A stretch of 64,000 nucleotides of DNA, from positions 1,984,001 to 2,048,000 of the forward strand of contig NZ_CP017560.1 of the NCBI RefSeq assembly GCF_001753205.1, written 5' to 3'. The notes beneath the pieces were generated by a model. That model did not search any database. It saw nothing but the letters and a program-made list of their open reading frames with translations, and had not been told where the DNA came from. Source of the DNA: Sporosarcina ureilytica. Lineage in GTDB: Bacteria; Bacillota; Bacilli; Bacillales_A; Planococcaceae. This document shows positions 1 to 7,167 of the stretch, in pieces. The translations under genes were made by a program, and so were the position numbers. Within the stretch, counting starts at the first letter, position 1. Every line of letters begins with the position of its first letter.

Positions 1-740
1 AAGTAAGATAATAATTGTCGTACATTTTGTAAGACCGTTTTCTCATCTTCTCCTCTAAAGTGAGCATTTCCACTAATCGTATTATGTACTTTCGAACCGC
101 CTAGTGCTTCAGATGATATTTTCTCACCAGTAACCGTCTCAATAACTTTCGGTCCTGTAATAAACATTTGACTCGTTTTATCTGTCATAAAGACGAAATC
201 AGTAATAGCAGGTGAATAAACAGCCCCACCAGCACATGGACCTAAAATAACCGAAATTTGTGGAATTACCCCAGAGTAAATGGCATTACGATAAAAAATT
301 TCACCATATCCGTCTAGTGATACGACGCCTTCTTGAATTCGTGCGCCCCCTGAATCATTCAAACCGATAAAAGGTGCCCCATTTTTCGCGGCTAAATCCA
401 TCACATTCGCAATTTTCATCGCATGCATTTCTCCAAGTGCCCCGCCAAAAACTGTGAAATCTTGTGAGAATAAATAAATCGGCCTGCCGTTTACTTTTCC
501 ATACCCGGTAACAACACCATCACCCGGACCAACTTGTGAGTCCATGCCAAAATCACGCGTTCGATGCGTGACGAATGGGTTTAATTCAACAAATGTATCT
601 TTGTCGAGCAGAAGATCAATTCGTTCGCGAGCCGTTAGTTTTCCTTTTTCATGTTGCTTCTCAATGCGCTCGTCTCCGCCCCCAAGCTCGATTTGCCTTC
701 TTTTGTCATATAATTCATTTATTTTATCGTAAATATCCAT
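1..740 (-). CDS. pccB: Acyl-CoA carboxylase carboxyltransferase (beta) subunit, probably propionyl-CoA carboxylase; 3' end outside window
   Basis: Transfers CO2 from carboxybiotin to an acyl-CoA, most likely propionyl-CoA to give methylmalonyl-CoA. About 246 N-terminal residues are visible, starting [15 protein letters not shown]. The crotonase-like carboxyltransferase core shows [11 protein letters not shown] and [16 protein letters not shown], the acyl-CoA and oxyanion-binding region. The ATG at 740 has a GGGGGA ribosome site seven bases upstream and lies only three bases after the stop of the epimerase gene, so the two are one transcription unit. The neighbouring epimerase and mutase genes favour propionyl-CoA over acetyl-CoA as substrate; substrate choice is inferred from context. 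The remaining C-terminal half lies left of the window. Confidence 0.88.
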   Translation of the reverse strand, partial: MDIYDKINELYDKRRQIELGGGDERIEKQHEKGKLTARERIDLLLDKDTFVELNPFVTHRTRDFGMDSQVGPGDGVVTGYGKVNGRPIYLFSQDFTVFGGALGEMHAMKIANVMDLAAKNGAPFIGLNDSGGARIQEGVVSLDGYGEIFYRNAIYSGVIPQISVILGPCAGGAVYSPAITDFVFMTDKTSQMFITGPKVIETVTGEKISSEALGGSKVHNTISGNAHFRGEDEKTVLQNVRQLLSY

Positions 741-743
741 TTC

Positions 744-1154
744 TCATTCCCCCATTGTTGTCTTTTCGCAAAGTTCATAAAGTACCCCGTACGATGATTT
801 TGGATGCAAAAATGCAACCTCAGCACCGCCAGCGCCCCTTTTCGGTTCATCTTGTAATAAACGAACACCATTTTCTTTCAAATCTTGCATACGTGTTCGA
901 ATATTTTCAACCCCAAAGGCAATATGATGGACACCTTCCCCTCGCTTTTCAATAAACTTCGCTACAGGTCCATCTTCTGCGGTTGCTTCAAGTAATTCTA
1001 ATTTAATATTTCCTGCGTCAATAAACGCAACACGTACCTTTTGCGAAGCTACTTCTTCAATCGCAAGCAGCTTTAAACCAAGCGTTTCTGTATAATACGG
1101 AAGCGTTTTCTCGATACTATGTACGGCTATGCCAATATGGTCAACATTTTTCAC
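744..1154 (-). CDS. mce: Methylmalonyl-CoA epimerase
   Basis: Interconverts the (S) and (R) forms of methylmalonyl-CoA between propionyl-CoA carboxylase and methylmalonyl-CoA mutase. A VOC/glyoxalase-fold protein of about 136 residues. The two fold repeats carry the metal ligands: VDHIGIAV with His near the N-terminus, GVHHIAFGV in the middle and the final glutamate in GVLYELCEK. An ATG at 1160 is also possible, but the run of G bases that must be the ribosome site touches it directly. The GTG two codons later, at 1154, has normal spacing and gives the usual family N-terminus (MKNVDHIGIAV). The downstream neighbour is the carboxylase beta subunit. Confidence 0.9.
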   Translation of the reverse strand: MKNVDHIGIAVHSIEKTLPYYTETLGLKLLAIEEVASQKVRVAFIDAGNIKLELLEATAEDGPVAKFIEKRGEGVHHIAFGVENIRTRMQDLKENGVRLLQDEPKRGAGGAEVAFLHPKSSYGVLYELCEKTTMGE

Positions 1155-1207
1155 GTTCATCCCCCCCTATCCTTATTGTACATTTTAATTGATAAAACTG
1201 CTAGCAG

Positions 1208-1235
1208 TTGTGAAATTCGTGTTTTCTGTTAAAAT
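1208..1235 (+). promoter_or_regulatory. Sigma-A type promoter for the Prli42-like gene
   Basis: TTGTGA, 16 bases, then TAAAAT with a TG one base before the -10 (extended -10). It lies about 35 bases upstream of the start codon of the small gene on the same strand. Seen in sequence only; no transcript evidence. Confidence 0.55.
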
Positions 1236-1268
1236 AAGAATAAATAACGAGCGTAAGGGGTAAAAACG

Positions 1269-1361
1269 ATGAGTAATAAAAACATACAAAAGTGGATTGT
1301 ATACATTATGATTGGCTTGATGTTGTTATCTGGTCTCGGTATGGGCCTAAGTATGATGTAA
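1269..1361 (+). CDS. prli42: Prli42-like stressosome membrane miniprotein (30 aa)
   Basis: A 30-residue protein beginning MSNKNIQKWIVYIMIG and ending LGMGLSMM. It has a short basic N-terminus followed by one hydrophobic helix, the architecture of Prli42, the Firmicute miniprotein that tethers the stressosome to the membrane. A TAAGGGG ribosome site sits eight bases upstream, an extended -10 promoter lies further upstream and a strong hairpin terminator follows, so it is a self-contained unit. Size, composition and topology fit; assignment to Prli42 rather than another small membrane peptide is by resemblance. It is divergent from the epimerase gene. Confidence 0.72.
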   Translation: MSNKNIQKWIVYIMIGLMLLSGLGMGLSMM

Positions 1362-1416
1362 CTCCAAGTGACATTGCTTTTTGATTGAACATAATTTTTA
1401 TCGTAAGCATAAATAA

Positions 1417-1468
1417 AAACTGTCCGGCATTGCTAATTCTTGATTAGCAAGCGCGAACAGTTTTTTTA
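1417..1468. terminator. Rho-independent terminator, probably bidirectional
   Basis: An imperfect stem pairs AACTGT and TTGCTAAT with ATTAGCAA and ACAGTT around a five-base loop, and a T-run follows. It separates the 30-residue gene from the convergent bacilliredoxin gene. Confidence 0.75.
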
Positions 1469-1534
1469 TTGTTTTAATATGTAATCTCTCATTTACAAAA
1501 GAAATAACACATATCTTTCTGACCGTTTTTGTCC

Positions 1535-1975
1535 TTACACTTTTTCGCAGTGTTCTTCAAAATGACTTTGTAAGTTATTCACAACTGACATCGGGTCATG
1601 TCCTTCTATTTCATAACGACCTACTTCAGCTACTAATTCCCCGTCTTTCAAAAGTGCAAACGATGGCGAAGAAGGTAGATGATCATCTCCGAAATGCATA
1701 CGCATTTGTGCTGTTGCTTCTTTATCTTGTCCTGCAAATACTGTCACGAGGTGATCCGGTCGTTTATCATAATGTACTGCATGTTGTGCTGCTGGACGAG
1801 CAATACCACCTGCACATCCACAAACGGAGTTAATCATGACGAGTGTAGTGCCAGAACGTTTTACAACCTCTTCAACTTGTTCCGGTGTCGTTAATTGTTC
1901 ATATCCAATCGCGTCCATTTCTGAACGTGCCCGGTTTACAGTTTCAGTCATTAATAAATTAAAATCCATACCCAT
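1535..1975 (-). CDS. brxB: Bacilliredoxin BrxB (YqiW/YphP family)
   Basis: Thioredoxin-fold protein that removes bacillithiol from S-bacillithiolated cytosolic proteins after oxidative stress. The hallmark CGC active site is present as VCGCAGG, Cys52 and Cys54 from the chosen start. Also visible are [20 protein letters not shown] and the C-terminal EIEGHDPM. Length is 146 residues, normal for the family. The ATG at 1975 gives an N-terminus like B. subtilis BrxB (M-x-MDFNLLM) with AAAGGAG ten bases upstream; an upstream TTG at 1984 lies too close to that ribosome site. A gene in this place near the bkd operon corresponds to yqiW in B. subtilis. The cell is therefore likely to make bacillithiol. 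Confidence 0.9.
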   Translation of the reverse strand: MGMDFNLLMTETVNRARSEMDAIGYEQLTTPEQVEEVVKRSGTTLVMINSVCGCAGGIARPAAQHAVHYDKRPDHLVTVFAGQDKEATAQMRMHFGDDHLPSSPSFALLKDGELVAEVGRYEIEGHDPMSVVNNLQSHFEEHCEKV

Positions 1976-2221
1976 ATCAACCAAGCTCCTTTCATTCTTT
2001 CAAAGTAATCATAACAGGAGCCGTGTTGACATGCAAAAGACTTGCAATATGACATCCTCCATTTGTGAGATGTTACGTCTCCCACTCCTCATATTTATCC
2101 ATTAAAATTTGACAACATAATAATGCAGATCCCCTTCTGTGCATACTTTTGTAAATGTTTAATACTTATTATCCTGGGCATTCTAATTTCAATAAGTCAA
2201 CTTTGAAAGGATTGAATTAAT

Positions 2222-3079
2222 TTGTATTACTATAAAGAAGAACTAATTAATATAATCGTCCCTGATAAACCAGATCCAGAAGCCGCAAGAGTGTTGCAAG
2301 AAATTCTCGGCGGTCATTATGGTGAGATGAGAACGATGATGCAATACTTTTTCCAAAGCTCTAATTTTCGTGGAAAAGAAACACAATATCGAGATTTGCT
2401 TCGAGGTGTTTTCCTAGAAGAAATTGCACATGTCGAACTCGTTCAAAATACAATTAACCAGTTATTGAATGATTCTGGAGAGTCCGAGGTTCCAGGCAAT
2501 GCAGGTGTTGACCATGCACCTCTTGATGATGCAGTTAGGCACGCGAATCCGCATCATTATATTATGGCAGCGCAAGCTTCTTTGCCAGTTGACGCTGCTG
2601 GTAACCCTTGGAACGGTTCTTGGGTTTATTCGCATGGAAACCTTATATCGGACTTACTTGACAATTTGGTTCTTGAATCAACTGGCGTACTTCAAAAGAC
2701 ACGTATTTACGAAATGAGTTCAAATAAAACATTCCGAGAAACACTTGCTTTTCTTATTGTGCGGGATAATGCGCACCAGAATGCTTTTGCTAAAGCTTTA
2801 GAGACATTGGGTGTGGATTGGGGTAAACTATTTCCGATTCCGAACTATGATATCAACAAATATCCTGAATGTAGAAAATATATAGAAATGGGTTACCATA
2901 ATGCACAGTTCAACTTTAGGCTAGACCCAACTCGAATAGCCGAAATATTTCAAGGTCAAACCCCTAGCAGAAACAATGATACACTTTCAGTAACGGATCC
3001 ACCAAAAGGGTTTCCGGTCCCTTTAATGCCTGACATGCCAAATGAACATAGTCCAGGTATACAGGACTTAAACAAATGA
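2222..3079 (+). CDS. Manganese catalase
   Basis: Di-manganese, haem-free catalase that dismutates hydrogen peroxide. Ferritin-like four-helix fold of 285 residues, the usual length. Candidate metal ligands are Glu35 (GEMRTMMQYFF), the E-x-x-H of EEIAHVE (Glu67, His70), a glutamate in VLESTGVLQKTRIYEM and the histidine of RDNAHQNAF. Translation starts at TTG, with GAAAGGA about ten bases upstream; no ATG precedes the conserved N-terminus. The gene is monocistronic and ends in a clear terminator. It is not the shorter spore-coat relative CotJC, because the C-terminal extension after the helical bundle is present. Confidence 0.9.
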   Translation: MYYYKEELINIIVPDKPDPEAARVLQEILGGHYGEMRTMMQYFFQSSNFRGKETQYRDLLRGVFLEEIAHVELVQNTINQLLNDSGESEVPGNAGVDHAPLDDAVRHANPHHYIMAAQASLPVDAAGNPWNGSWVYSHGNLISDLLDNLVLESTGVLQKTRIYEMSSNKTFRETLAFLIVRDNAHQNAFAKALETLGVDWGKLFPIPNYDINKYPECRKYIEMGYHNAQFNFRLDPTRIAEIFQGQTPSRNNDTLSVTDPPKGFPVPLMPDMPNEHSPGIQDLNK

Positions 3080-3083
3080 TTTT

Positions 3084-3120
3084 ATTCAGTCCCTCTACAA
3101 GGGACTGAATTTCTGTCTTT
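3084..3120 (+). terminator. Terminator of the manganese catalase gene
   Basis: A perfect 11-bp stem, ATTCAGTCCCT pairing with AGGGACTGAAT, with a five-base loop and a T-rich tail, starting five bases after the stop codon. Confidence 0.85.
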
Positions 3121-3140
3121 TTAAATCTTCGCTGTTTTTT

Positions 3141-3421
3141 AGCCGCCACAACTTGTTCCGAATTGAAACTAAACAAGATCACTCTAAAAGCTATCGTACA
3201 ATCCCAATCGATGGTAAGCTAGTATTACGAGTGAAACGCTATCGCACCTTATGCAAGAAAACTAGTTTGTATTTCGGGCGAGTTTTTCGTATGACAATTA
3301 CATATTAATATCTAAATTGGCCGCAGATTCAATTTCTGATAATACGGCTGGTTTTGGGGAAGTTCTGGGGGCATGTTTAAAAGTTAGCGTACCTATTAAA
3401 AACACGATTTTCAGTGACTAA
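3141..3421 (+). pseudogene. Possible decayed coding remnant in a 508-base gap
   Basis: The gap between the catalase and mgtE (3080-3587) contains two stretches that read like protein but have no usable start. One frame over 3141-3308 includes SKSYRTIPIDGKLVLRVKRY and ends at TAA. A second frame over about 3317-3421 includes ISDNTAGFGEVLGACLKVSV and ends at TAA. A frameshift between them would make one broken gene. The first stretch faintly recalls the N-terminal region of ISL3-type transposases (basic, YR-x-I-P-x-x-GK), but this is only resemblance. No ribosome site, no conserved motif and no inverted repeat ends were found. Confidence 0.22.
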
Positions 3422-3486
3422 TCACCCTATGTCATGCAGTGCTAAAGCTCTACGAAGAAAGCTATTCAATATGATTGATAATTGTT

Positions 3487-3525
3487 GAACACCCTTCTTG
3501 CGTAGAAGGGTGTTCTTACTTTTTC
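3487..3525 (+). terminator. Hairpin upstream of mgtE (terminator or attenuator)
   Basis: A perfect 12-bp stem, GAACACCCTTCT pairing with AGAAGGGTGTTC, followed by a weak T-rich tract (TTACTTTTT). It lies about 60 bases before the mgtE start codon. It could end transcription from the left or attenuate mgtE; no M-box aptamer consensus was recognisable before it. Confidence 0.5.
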
Positions 3526-3587
3526 ACATGATTAATCTCCCCCTTCAATTTTACAAAGAAGTGGATTTTTTAAGGAGGTCATCACAT

Positions 3588-4580
3588 ATGACAACGATGC
3601 AGAACGGCGTTTTTGAAATGGAAACGACGGGAACACTTATGAAAAAAGGATTTATCGCACTCCAAGAAACGTATACAGTAGAAGAAGCAATCACGCATCT
3701 TCGACAAAATGTACAAGGCAAAACGAATATTCATTACCTATATATCGTCAGTCCCGAATATCGATTAATCGGAGTCTTATCTATTAGAGAGTTACTTGGA
3801 GCGCATGGGGAAAAGAATGTCACTGATATTATGATTAAAGATATCGTCGCTTTTCCAACAGACATGGACCAAGAAGAAGCAGCTCAAATTTTCAGGAGTG
3901 AAGATTTAGTTTCTATCCCAGTAGTCAATTGTACACAACAATTATTAGGCATTATTCACGTAGAAGATATTTTAGATGTAGTTTGGCAAGAGGCCGATGA
4001 GGACATCGAAAAACTATTGGCTTCTGGTAAAGAAATTAATTTCCATACAAACCCTATCGTCGCAGCTTGGAGACGCTTGCCATGGCTTATTTTATTATTA
4101 TTTATTGGACTTATCTCGGGAGGAATTATTGAACGGTTTGAAGCTACTTTAGAAGCAGTTGTTGCTTTAGCATTTTTCATGCCAATGATTGCAGGAATGA
4201 CGGGAAATACGGGTACACAATCACTCGCGGTCGTTGTTCGTGGGCTCGTCTCTGAAGATTTAACAATGAAAAGTGCCGCTAGATTACTATTTCGAGAATT
4301 TATTGTTGGGATCATTATTGGTATTACATGTGCGATTGTCATCGCGATTATCGCTTTCATTTGGCGCGGTAGCCTCGTACTAGGCCTTGTCGTTGGTTCT
4401 TCCCTTTTAGCAACACTTATTATCGGAACATTGGCGGGCACCATTATTCCACTGCTATTGTATAAATTTAAAGCAGATCCAGCCATTGCTTCGGGTCCAC
4501 TTATTACAACAATTAATGACATTTTATCATTATTAATATACTTTGGCATTGCTACTATGTTTATTTCAAAGTTAATGTGA
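3588..4580 (+). CDS. mgtE: MgtE-family magnesium transporter, form lacking the N-terminal MgtE_N domain
   Basis: Membrane Mg2+ channel/transporter. About 330 residues against roughly 450 for typical MgtE. A CBS-domain pair occupies about residues 15-135, then an amphipathic linker and five hydrophobic segments from about 155. The family signatures are present: PMIAGMTGNTGTQSLAVVVR and KADPAIASGPLITTINDI, which line the pore. The helical MgtE_N domain that normally precedes the CBS pair is absent. The ATG at 3588 follows a near-perfect AAGGAGGT eight bases upstream; longer readings into the preceding hairpin are not real starts. Without MgtE_N, closing at high Mg2+ would rely on the CBS domains; this is inference. 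Confidence 0.9.
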   Translation: MTTMQNGVFEMETTGTLMKKGFIALQETYTVEEAITHLRQNVQGKTNIHYLYIVSPEYRLIGVLSIRELLGAHGEKNVTDIMIKDIVAFPTDMDQEEAAQIFRSEDLVSIPVVNCTQQLLGIIHVEDILDVVWQEADEDIEKLLASGKEINFHTNPIVAAWRRLPWLILLLFIGLISGGIIERFEATLEAVVALAFFMPMIAGMTGNTGTQSLAVVVRGLVSEDLTMKSAARLLFREFIVGIIIGITCAIVIAIIAFIWRGSLVLGLVVGSSLLATLIIGTLAGTIIPLLLYKFKADPAIASGPLITTINDILSLLIYFGIATMFISKLM

Positions 4581-4599
4581 ATAATTAATGTGAAAAACA

Positions 4600-4645
4600 T
4601 ACAGCTCTCTAGCTCTTATGAAGTAGAGAGCTGTATATTTGTTAT
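4600..4645. terminator. Terminator after mgtE
   Basis: Stem ATACAGCTCTCTA pairing with TAGAGAGCTGTAT, with a 12-base loop and a T-rich tail, between convergent mgtE and the acetyltransferase gene. Confidence 0.8.
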
Positions 4646-4727
4646 ATTACCTGTTCTTTTTTTCAATCGTGGAAACCGTCATACAAGTCAAGCATGAATT
4701 ACAATATTCCATTTTAGTCCCTTTGTC

Positions 4728-5261
4728 TCACCTTTCGTATAGACTATAACCATTTTTCTCACCAAGATATGTATAACCATTTTGACGATAAAACCTATTT
4801 AAATGTTCATTATTCGCAACACAATCAAGCCGAATGATTTCCTTCCCTTCAAAAGAAATCGATCCATAACACCAATTTAGAATCGATTCCCCTAACTTAC
4901 AATTCGCGTATTCCCGGCGAATCGCTAAACGATGTAAATAGATAGCTCCATCATTGTGATGTGCTTTCGGCCCCCAAAGTTCACTATCCCACTTACTTGG
5001 TTGCTTTAGGAGCATAACCATTCCCGCAATTTTTTCGCCATCTTTACAAATAAAAACATCACCGCGCTCAATGGCATCTTCCGTATTATGTGAATCTACG
5101 CCATCAAGCAATGCATTCCATTGTGTAGATCCTTTACTCCGTAACCACTTTGCTGTTTCTACTAATAAAGCAAGAATTTCTGCTGTATGTTCAACTTCAG
5201 CTTGTACCATCGTAAATTGACTATTAATGTTTTGATTTGAGATTGTAAAAGTTTGAGTCAT
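4728..5261 (-). CDS. GNAT-family N-acetyltransferase
   Basis: A 177-residue single-domain acetyltransferase of the GNAT fold. The core is visible as GAIYLHRLAIRREYANCKLG (beta-4 and the acetyl-CoA pyrophosphate loop) followed by LDCVANNEHLNRFYRQNGY, the usual motif B with the C-terminal NGYxxxG. The substrate is unknown; members of this subgroup acetylate small molecules or antibiotics, but nothing in the context identifies one. Start ATG 5261 is preceded by AAGGGGAAG. The gene stands alone between convergent and parallel neighbours. Confidence 0.85.
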   Translation of the reverse strand: MTQTFTISNQNINSQFTMVQAEVEHTAEILALLVETAKWLRSKGSTQWNALLDGVDSHNTEDAIERGDVFICKDGEKIAGMVMLLKQPSKWDSELWGPKAHHNDGAIYLHRLAIRREYANCKLGESILNWCYGSISFEGKEIIRLDCVANNEHLNRFYRQNGYTYLGEKNGYSLYER

Positions 5262-5478
5262 ATGCGCTTCCCCTTTAATTCTTATTGATGTTTTCGCTTT
5301 CCTTGACTATTATTATATATTTTTAGCTGTTGAATAGATATCATTTTTGTTTATAAAAATTGGAAAAAAGCATATTTATTAAATATATATAAAGTGCAGC
5401 GCCCCGAACGTAATATTATTATAGATTTGTTATAGCTTTATATTAAAATAAATGTTGAATTCAGTACTAAATTAAAAA

Positions 5479-5508
5479 AGAGGCTTACCATAAATAAGTA
5501 AACCTCTT
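5479..5508 (-). terminator. Terminator of the unknown gene at 5525-6016
   Basis: AAGAGGCTTAC pairs with GTAAACCTCTT (one G-T type pair) across an eight-base loop; on the minus strand a T-run follows. The stretch from here to 5262 is AT-rich and shows nothing else. Confidence 0.7.
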
Positions 5509-5524
5509 CGTCTTGATTTAACGA

Positions 5525-6016
5525 TTATATACAAAGGACAATTACTTGATAAGGTGTTGTTTGGGCTGGAATGCTTCTAGTCGTTGGGCCGTATAAAACG
5601 ATTAAATATCGATTAGCAATGCGGCCACGGAATTGTTGGGCATTTTCTAATAAAATTTCAGTTTGGGGACCAATATTTAATCGTAAGCTACCATCTTGAC
5701 TCAGTAATTCATGATTAAAATAATCGACTTTTACAAAGTACTCATTCGTTGCTTTTGCGATTACCCAAGCTTCATACTGTGGTGGATAAATAAAAGGAAC
5801 TGGTGCGTCCGCGTCGTAAAATCCAGTAATCCTATCTCCCCTCTTGATAGTCTCGTTTTCTACAAAATAAGTATGTGGCGTTACAACAAAATTGACGATT
5901 TCATCTCTGTTACCATCCACCGTAAATAACAGTGTGCATCCTTGATCTTCGCCATTCACACTTGAACCAAAATTTTGTATGTTAGTGACAGTACCAGTAA
6001 AAGGTTGAAAGTTCAT
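5525..6016 (-). CDS. Conserved hypothetical protein, 163 aa, function unknown
   Basis: I recognise no named family. The N-terminal half (about residues 1-95) is rich in alternating hydrophobic and polar residues, with GTVTNIQNFGSSVNGEDQGC, a segment like an OB-fold beta barrel (VNFVVTPHTYFV, GDRITGFYDADAPVPFIYPP). The C-terminal third ends in a strongly patterned stretch, YLIVLYGPTTRSIPAQTTPY, followed by QVIVLCI. There is no signal peptide or membrane helix, so it is probably cytosolic. Start ATG 6016 has a TAAGGAGAG ribosome site. It is followed by its own terminator and preceded by the terminator of the meaB operon, so it is monocistronic. Confidence 0.75.
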   Translation of the reverse strand: MNFQPFTGTVTNIQNFGSSVNGEDQGCTLLFTVDGNRDEIVNFVVTPHTYFVENETIKRGDRITGFYDADAPVPFIYPPQYEAWVIAKATNEYFVKVDYFNHELLSQDGSLRLNIGPQTEILLENAQQFRGRIANRYLIVLYGPTTRSIPAQTTPYQVIVLCI

Positions 6017-6029
6017 TTATTCTCTCTCC

Positions 6030-6068
6030 TTAAAAAATCGACTCTTTTACAATATGTAAAAGAGTCGA
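6030..6068 (-). terminator. Terminator of the mutAB-meaB operon
   Basis: Perfect 13-bp stem, TCGACTCTTTTAC pairing with GTAAAAGAGTCGA, five-base loop, with a T-run on the minus strand just after the hairpin. It lies 19 bases beyond the meaB stop codon. Confidence 0.88.
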
Positions 6069-6087
6069 TAAGGGTGAAAATCTCCTG

Positions 6088-7167
6088 CTATTCAAATAAT
6101 CGTTCTACCGCGTTTGTCACCGTCAACTGTCCGTTTAGTAGTGCATGTTCTAATTTTTGAACTTCTTCTTTTTTACCTTCTTGTGAGAAAAAAGAGTCAA
6201 TAAGTCGATCTGTAATCATTGCATGGAACCAATCTTTCGTTTGATGGTTACGCCGTGTTTCCCAATGTTGATTTTTTTCCATTGTTTCTTTAAATGCGAG
6301 CACGTTATTCCAAACATCGTCGAAACCTGTTCGCTCATAGGAGGACACAGGTAATGATTTTCCTGTCCAACCAGGTGATGCAGGTTGGAGTAAATGGAGT
6401 AGTTGCTTATACTCTCGTACTGTTTTTTTCGCCAATGGAATATTGTCACCATCGGCTTTATGAACGATAATCATATCAGCAAGTTCCATAATGCCTTTTT
6501 TCATTCCTTGTAATTCATCGCCTGCACCTGTTAAAACGAGTAAAATAAACATATCTACCATGCCACGAACAACCGTTTCACTTTGTCCAACACCAACTGT
6601 TTCAATTAAAATAATATCGTAACCCGCCGCCTCGCATAATAACATCGTTTCGCGAGATTTTTTATGGACGCCACCCAATGTACCTGCTGATGGTGAAGGG
6701 CGAATAAAAGCATTAGGATGCCTAGATAATGTTTCCATACGTGTTTTATCCCCGAGGATACTCCCACCTGTAAGCGTTGAACTCGGATCAATGGCAAGTA
6801 CGGCCACTTTATGCCCTGCTTCTGCTAGCTTTAAGCCAAATTCTTCAATAAACGTACTTTTCCCAGCGCCCGGTACACCAGTTATTCCAAGACGAATGCT
6901 GTTACCGGTTTTAGGCAATAAACTTAATAGCAGTTCTTGTCCAGCTTTCCGGTCTTCTGCCGTAATACTTTCTAAAAGCGTAATTCCTCTTGCAAGGTGA
7001 AGTCTGGAACCTTGCGCAATTTGAGCAGCCAGATCCGTGATAGCTATCTTTCTGTCTTTTTTGACGAAACGTCTCCTCGGCGTCCCTATCATGCCATCAT
7101 GTTGTGAATGAATGCCATCCATAATGTACATCGCACTATCCACGTGTTGATTCTCTTTTTCACTCAT
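6088..7167 (-). CDS. meaB: Methylmalonyl-CoA mutase-associated GTPase MeaB
   Basis: G3E-family P-loop GTPase that gates loading of adenosylcobalamin into methylmalonyl-CoA mutase and protects the mutase from inactivation. 359 residues. Walker A is [10 protein letters not shown]; the switch and base-recognition regions follow as [10 protein letters not shown] and VHKADGDN (N/TKxD variant). An N-terminal helical arm and C-terminal dimerisation arm complete the usual length. Its ATG overlaps the mutB stop by four bases (ATGA), so it is translationally coupled to the mutase. Confidence 0.95.
   Translation of the reverse strand: MSEKENQHVDSAMYIMDGIHSQHDGMIGTPRRRFVKKDRKIAITDLAAQIAQGSRLHLARGITLLESITAEDRKAGQELLLSLLPKTGNSIRLGITGVPGAGKSTFIEEFGLKLAEAGHKVAVLAIDPSSTLTGGSILGDKTRMETLSRHPNAFIRPSPSAGTLGGVHKKSRETMLLCEAAGYDIILIETVGVGQSETVVRGMVDMFILLVLTGAGDELQGMKKGIMELADMIIVHKADGDNIPLAKKTVREYKQLLHLLQPASPGWTGKSLPVSSYERTGFDDVWNNVLAFKETMEKNQHWETRRNHQTKDWFHAMITDRLIDSFFSQEGKKEEVQKLEHALLNGQLTVTNAVERLFE

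Noticed and set aside
3300..3587. M-box (magnesium) riboswitch upstream of mgtE
   Set aside because: None of the conserved aptamer blocks is recognisable; only a simple hairpin is present.
3498..3587. Upstream start of MgtE adding 30 residues
   Set aside because: It would run out of the hairpin arm and has no ribosome site, whereas ATG 3588 follows AAGGAGGT.
3956..4600. A 214-residue minus-strand frame opposite mgtE
   Set aside because: Antisense shadow of the membrane-protein codons; no ribosome site or family features.
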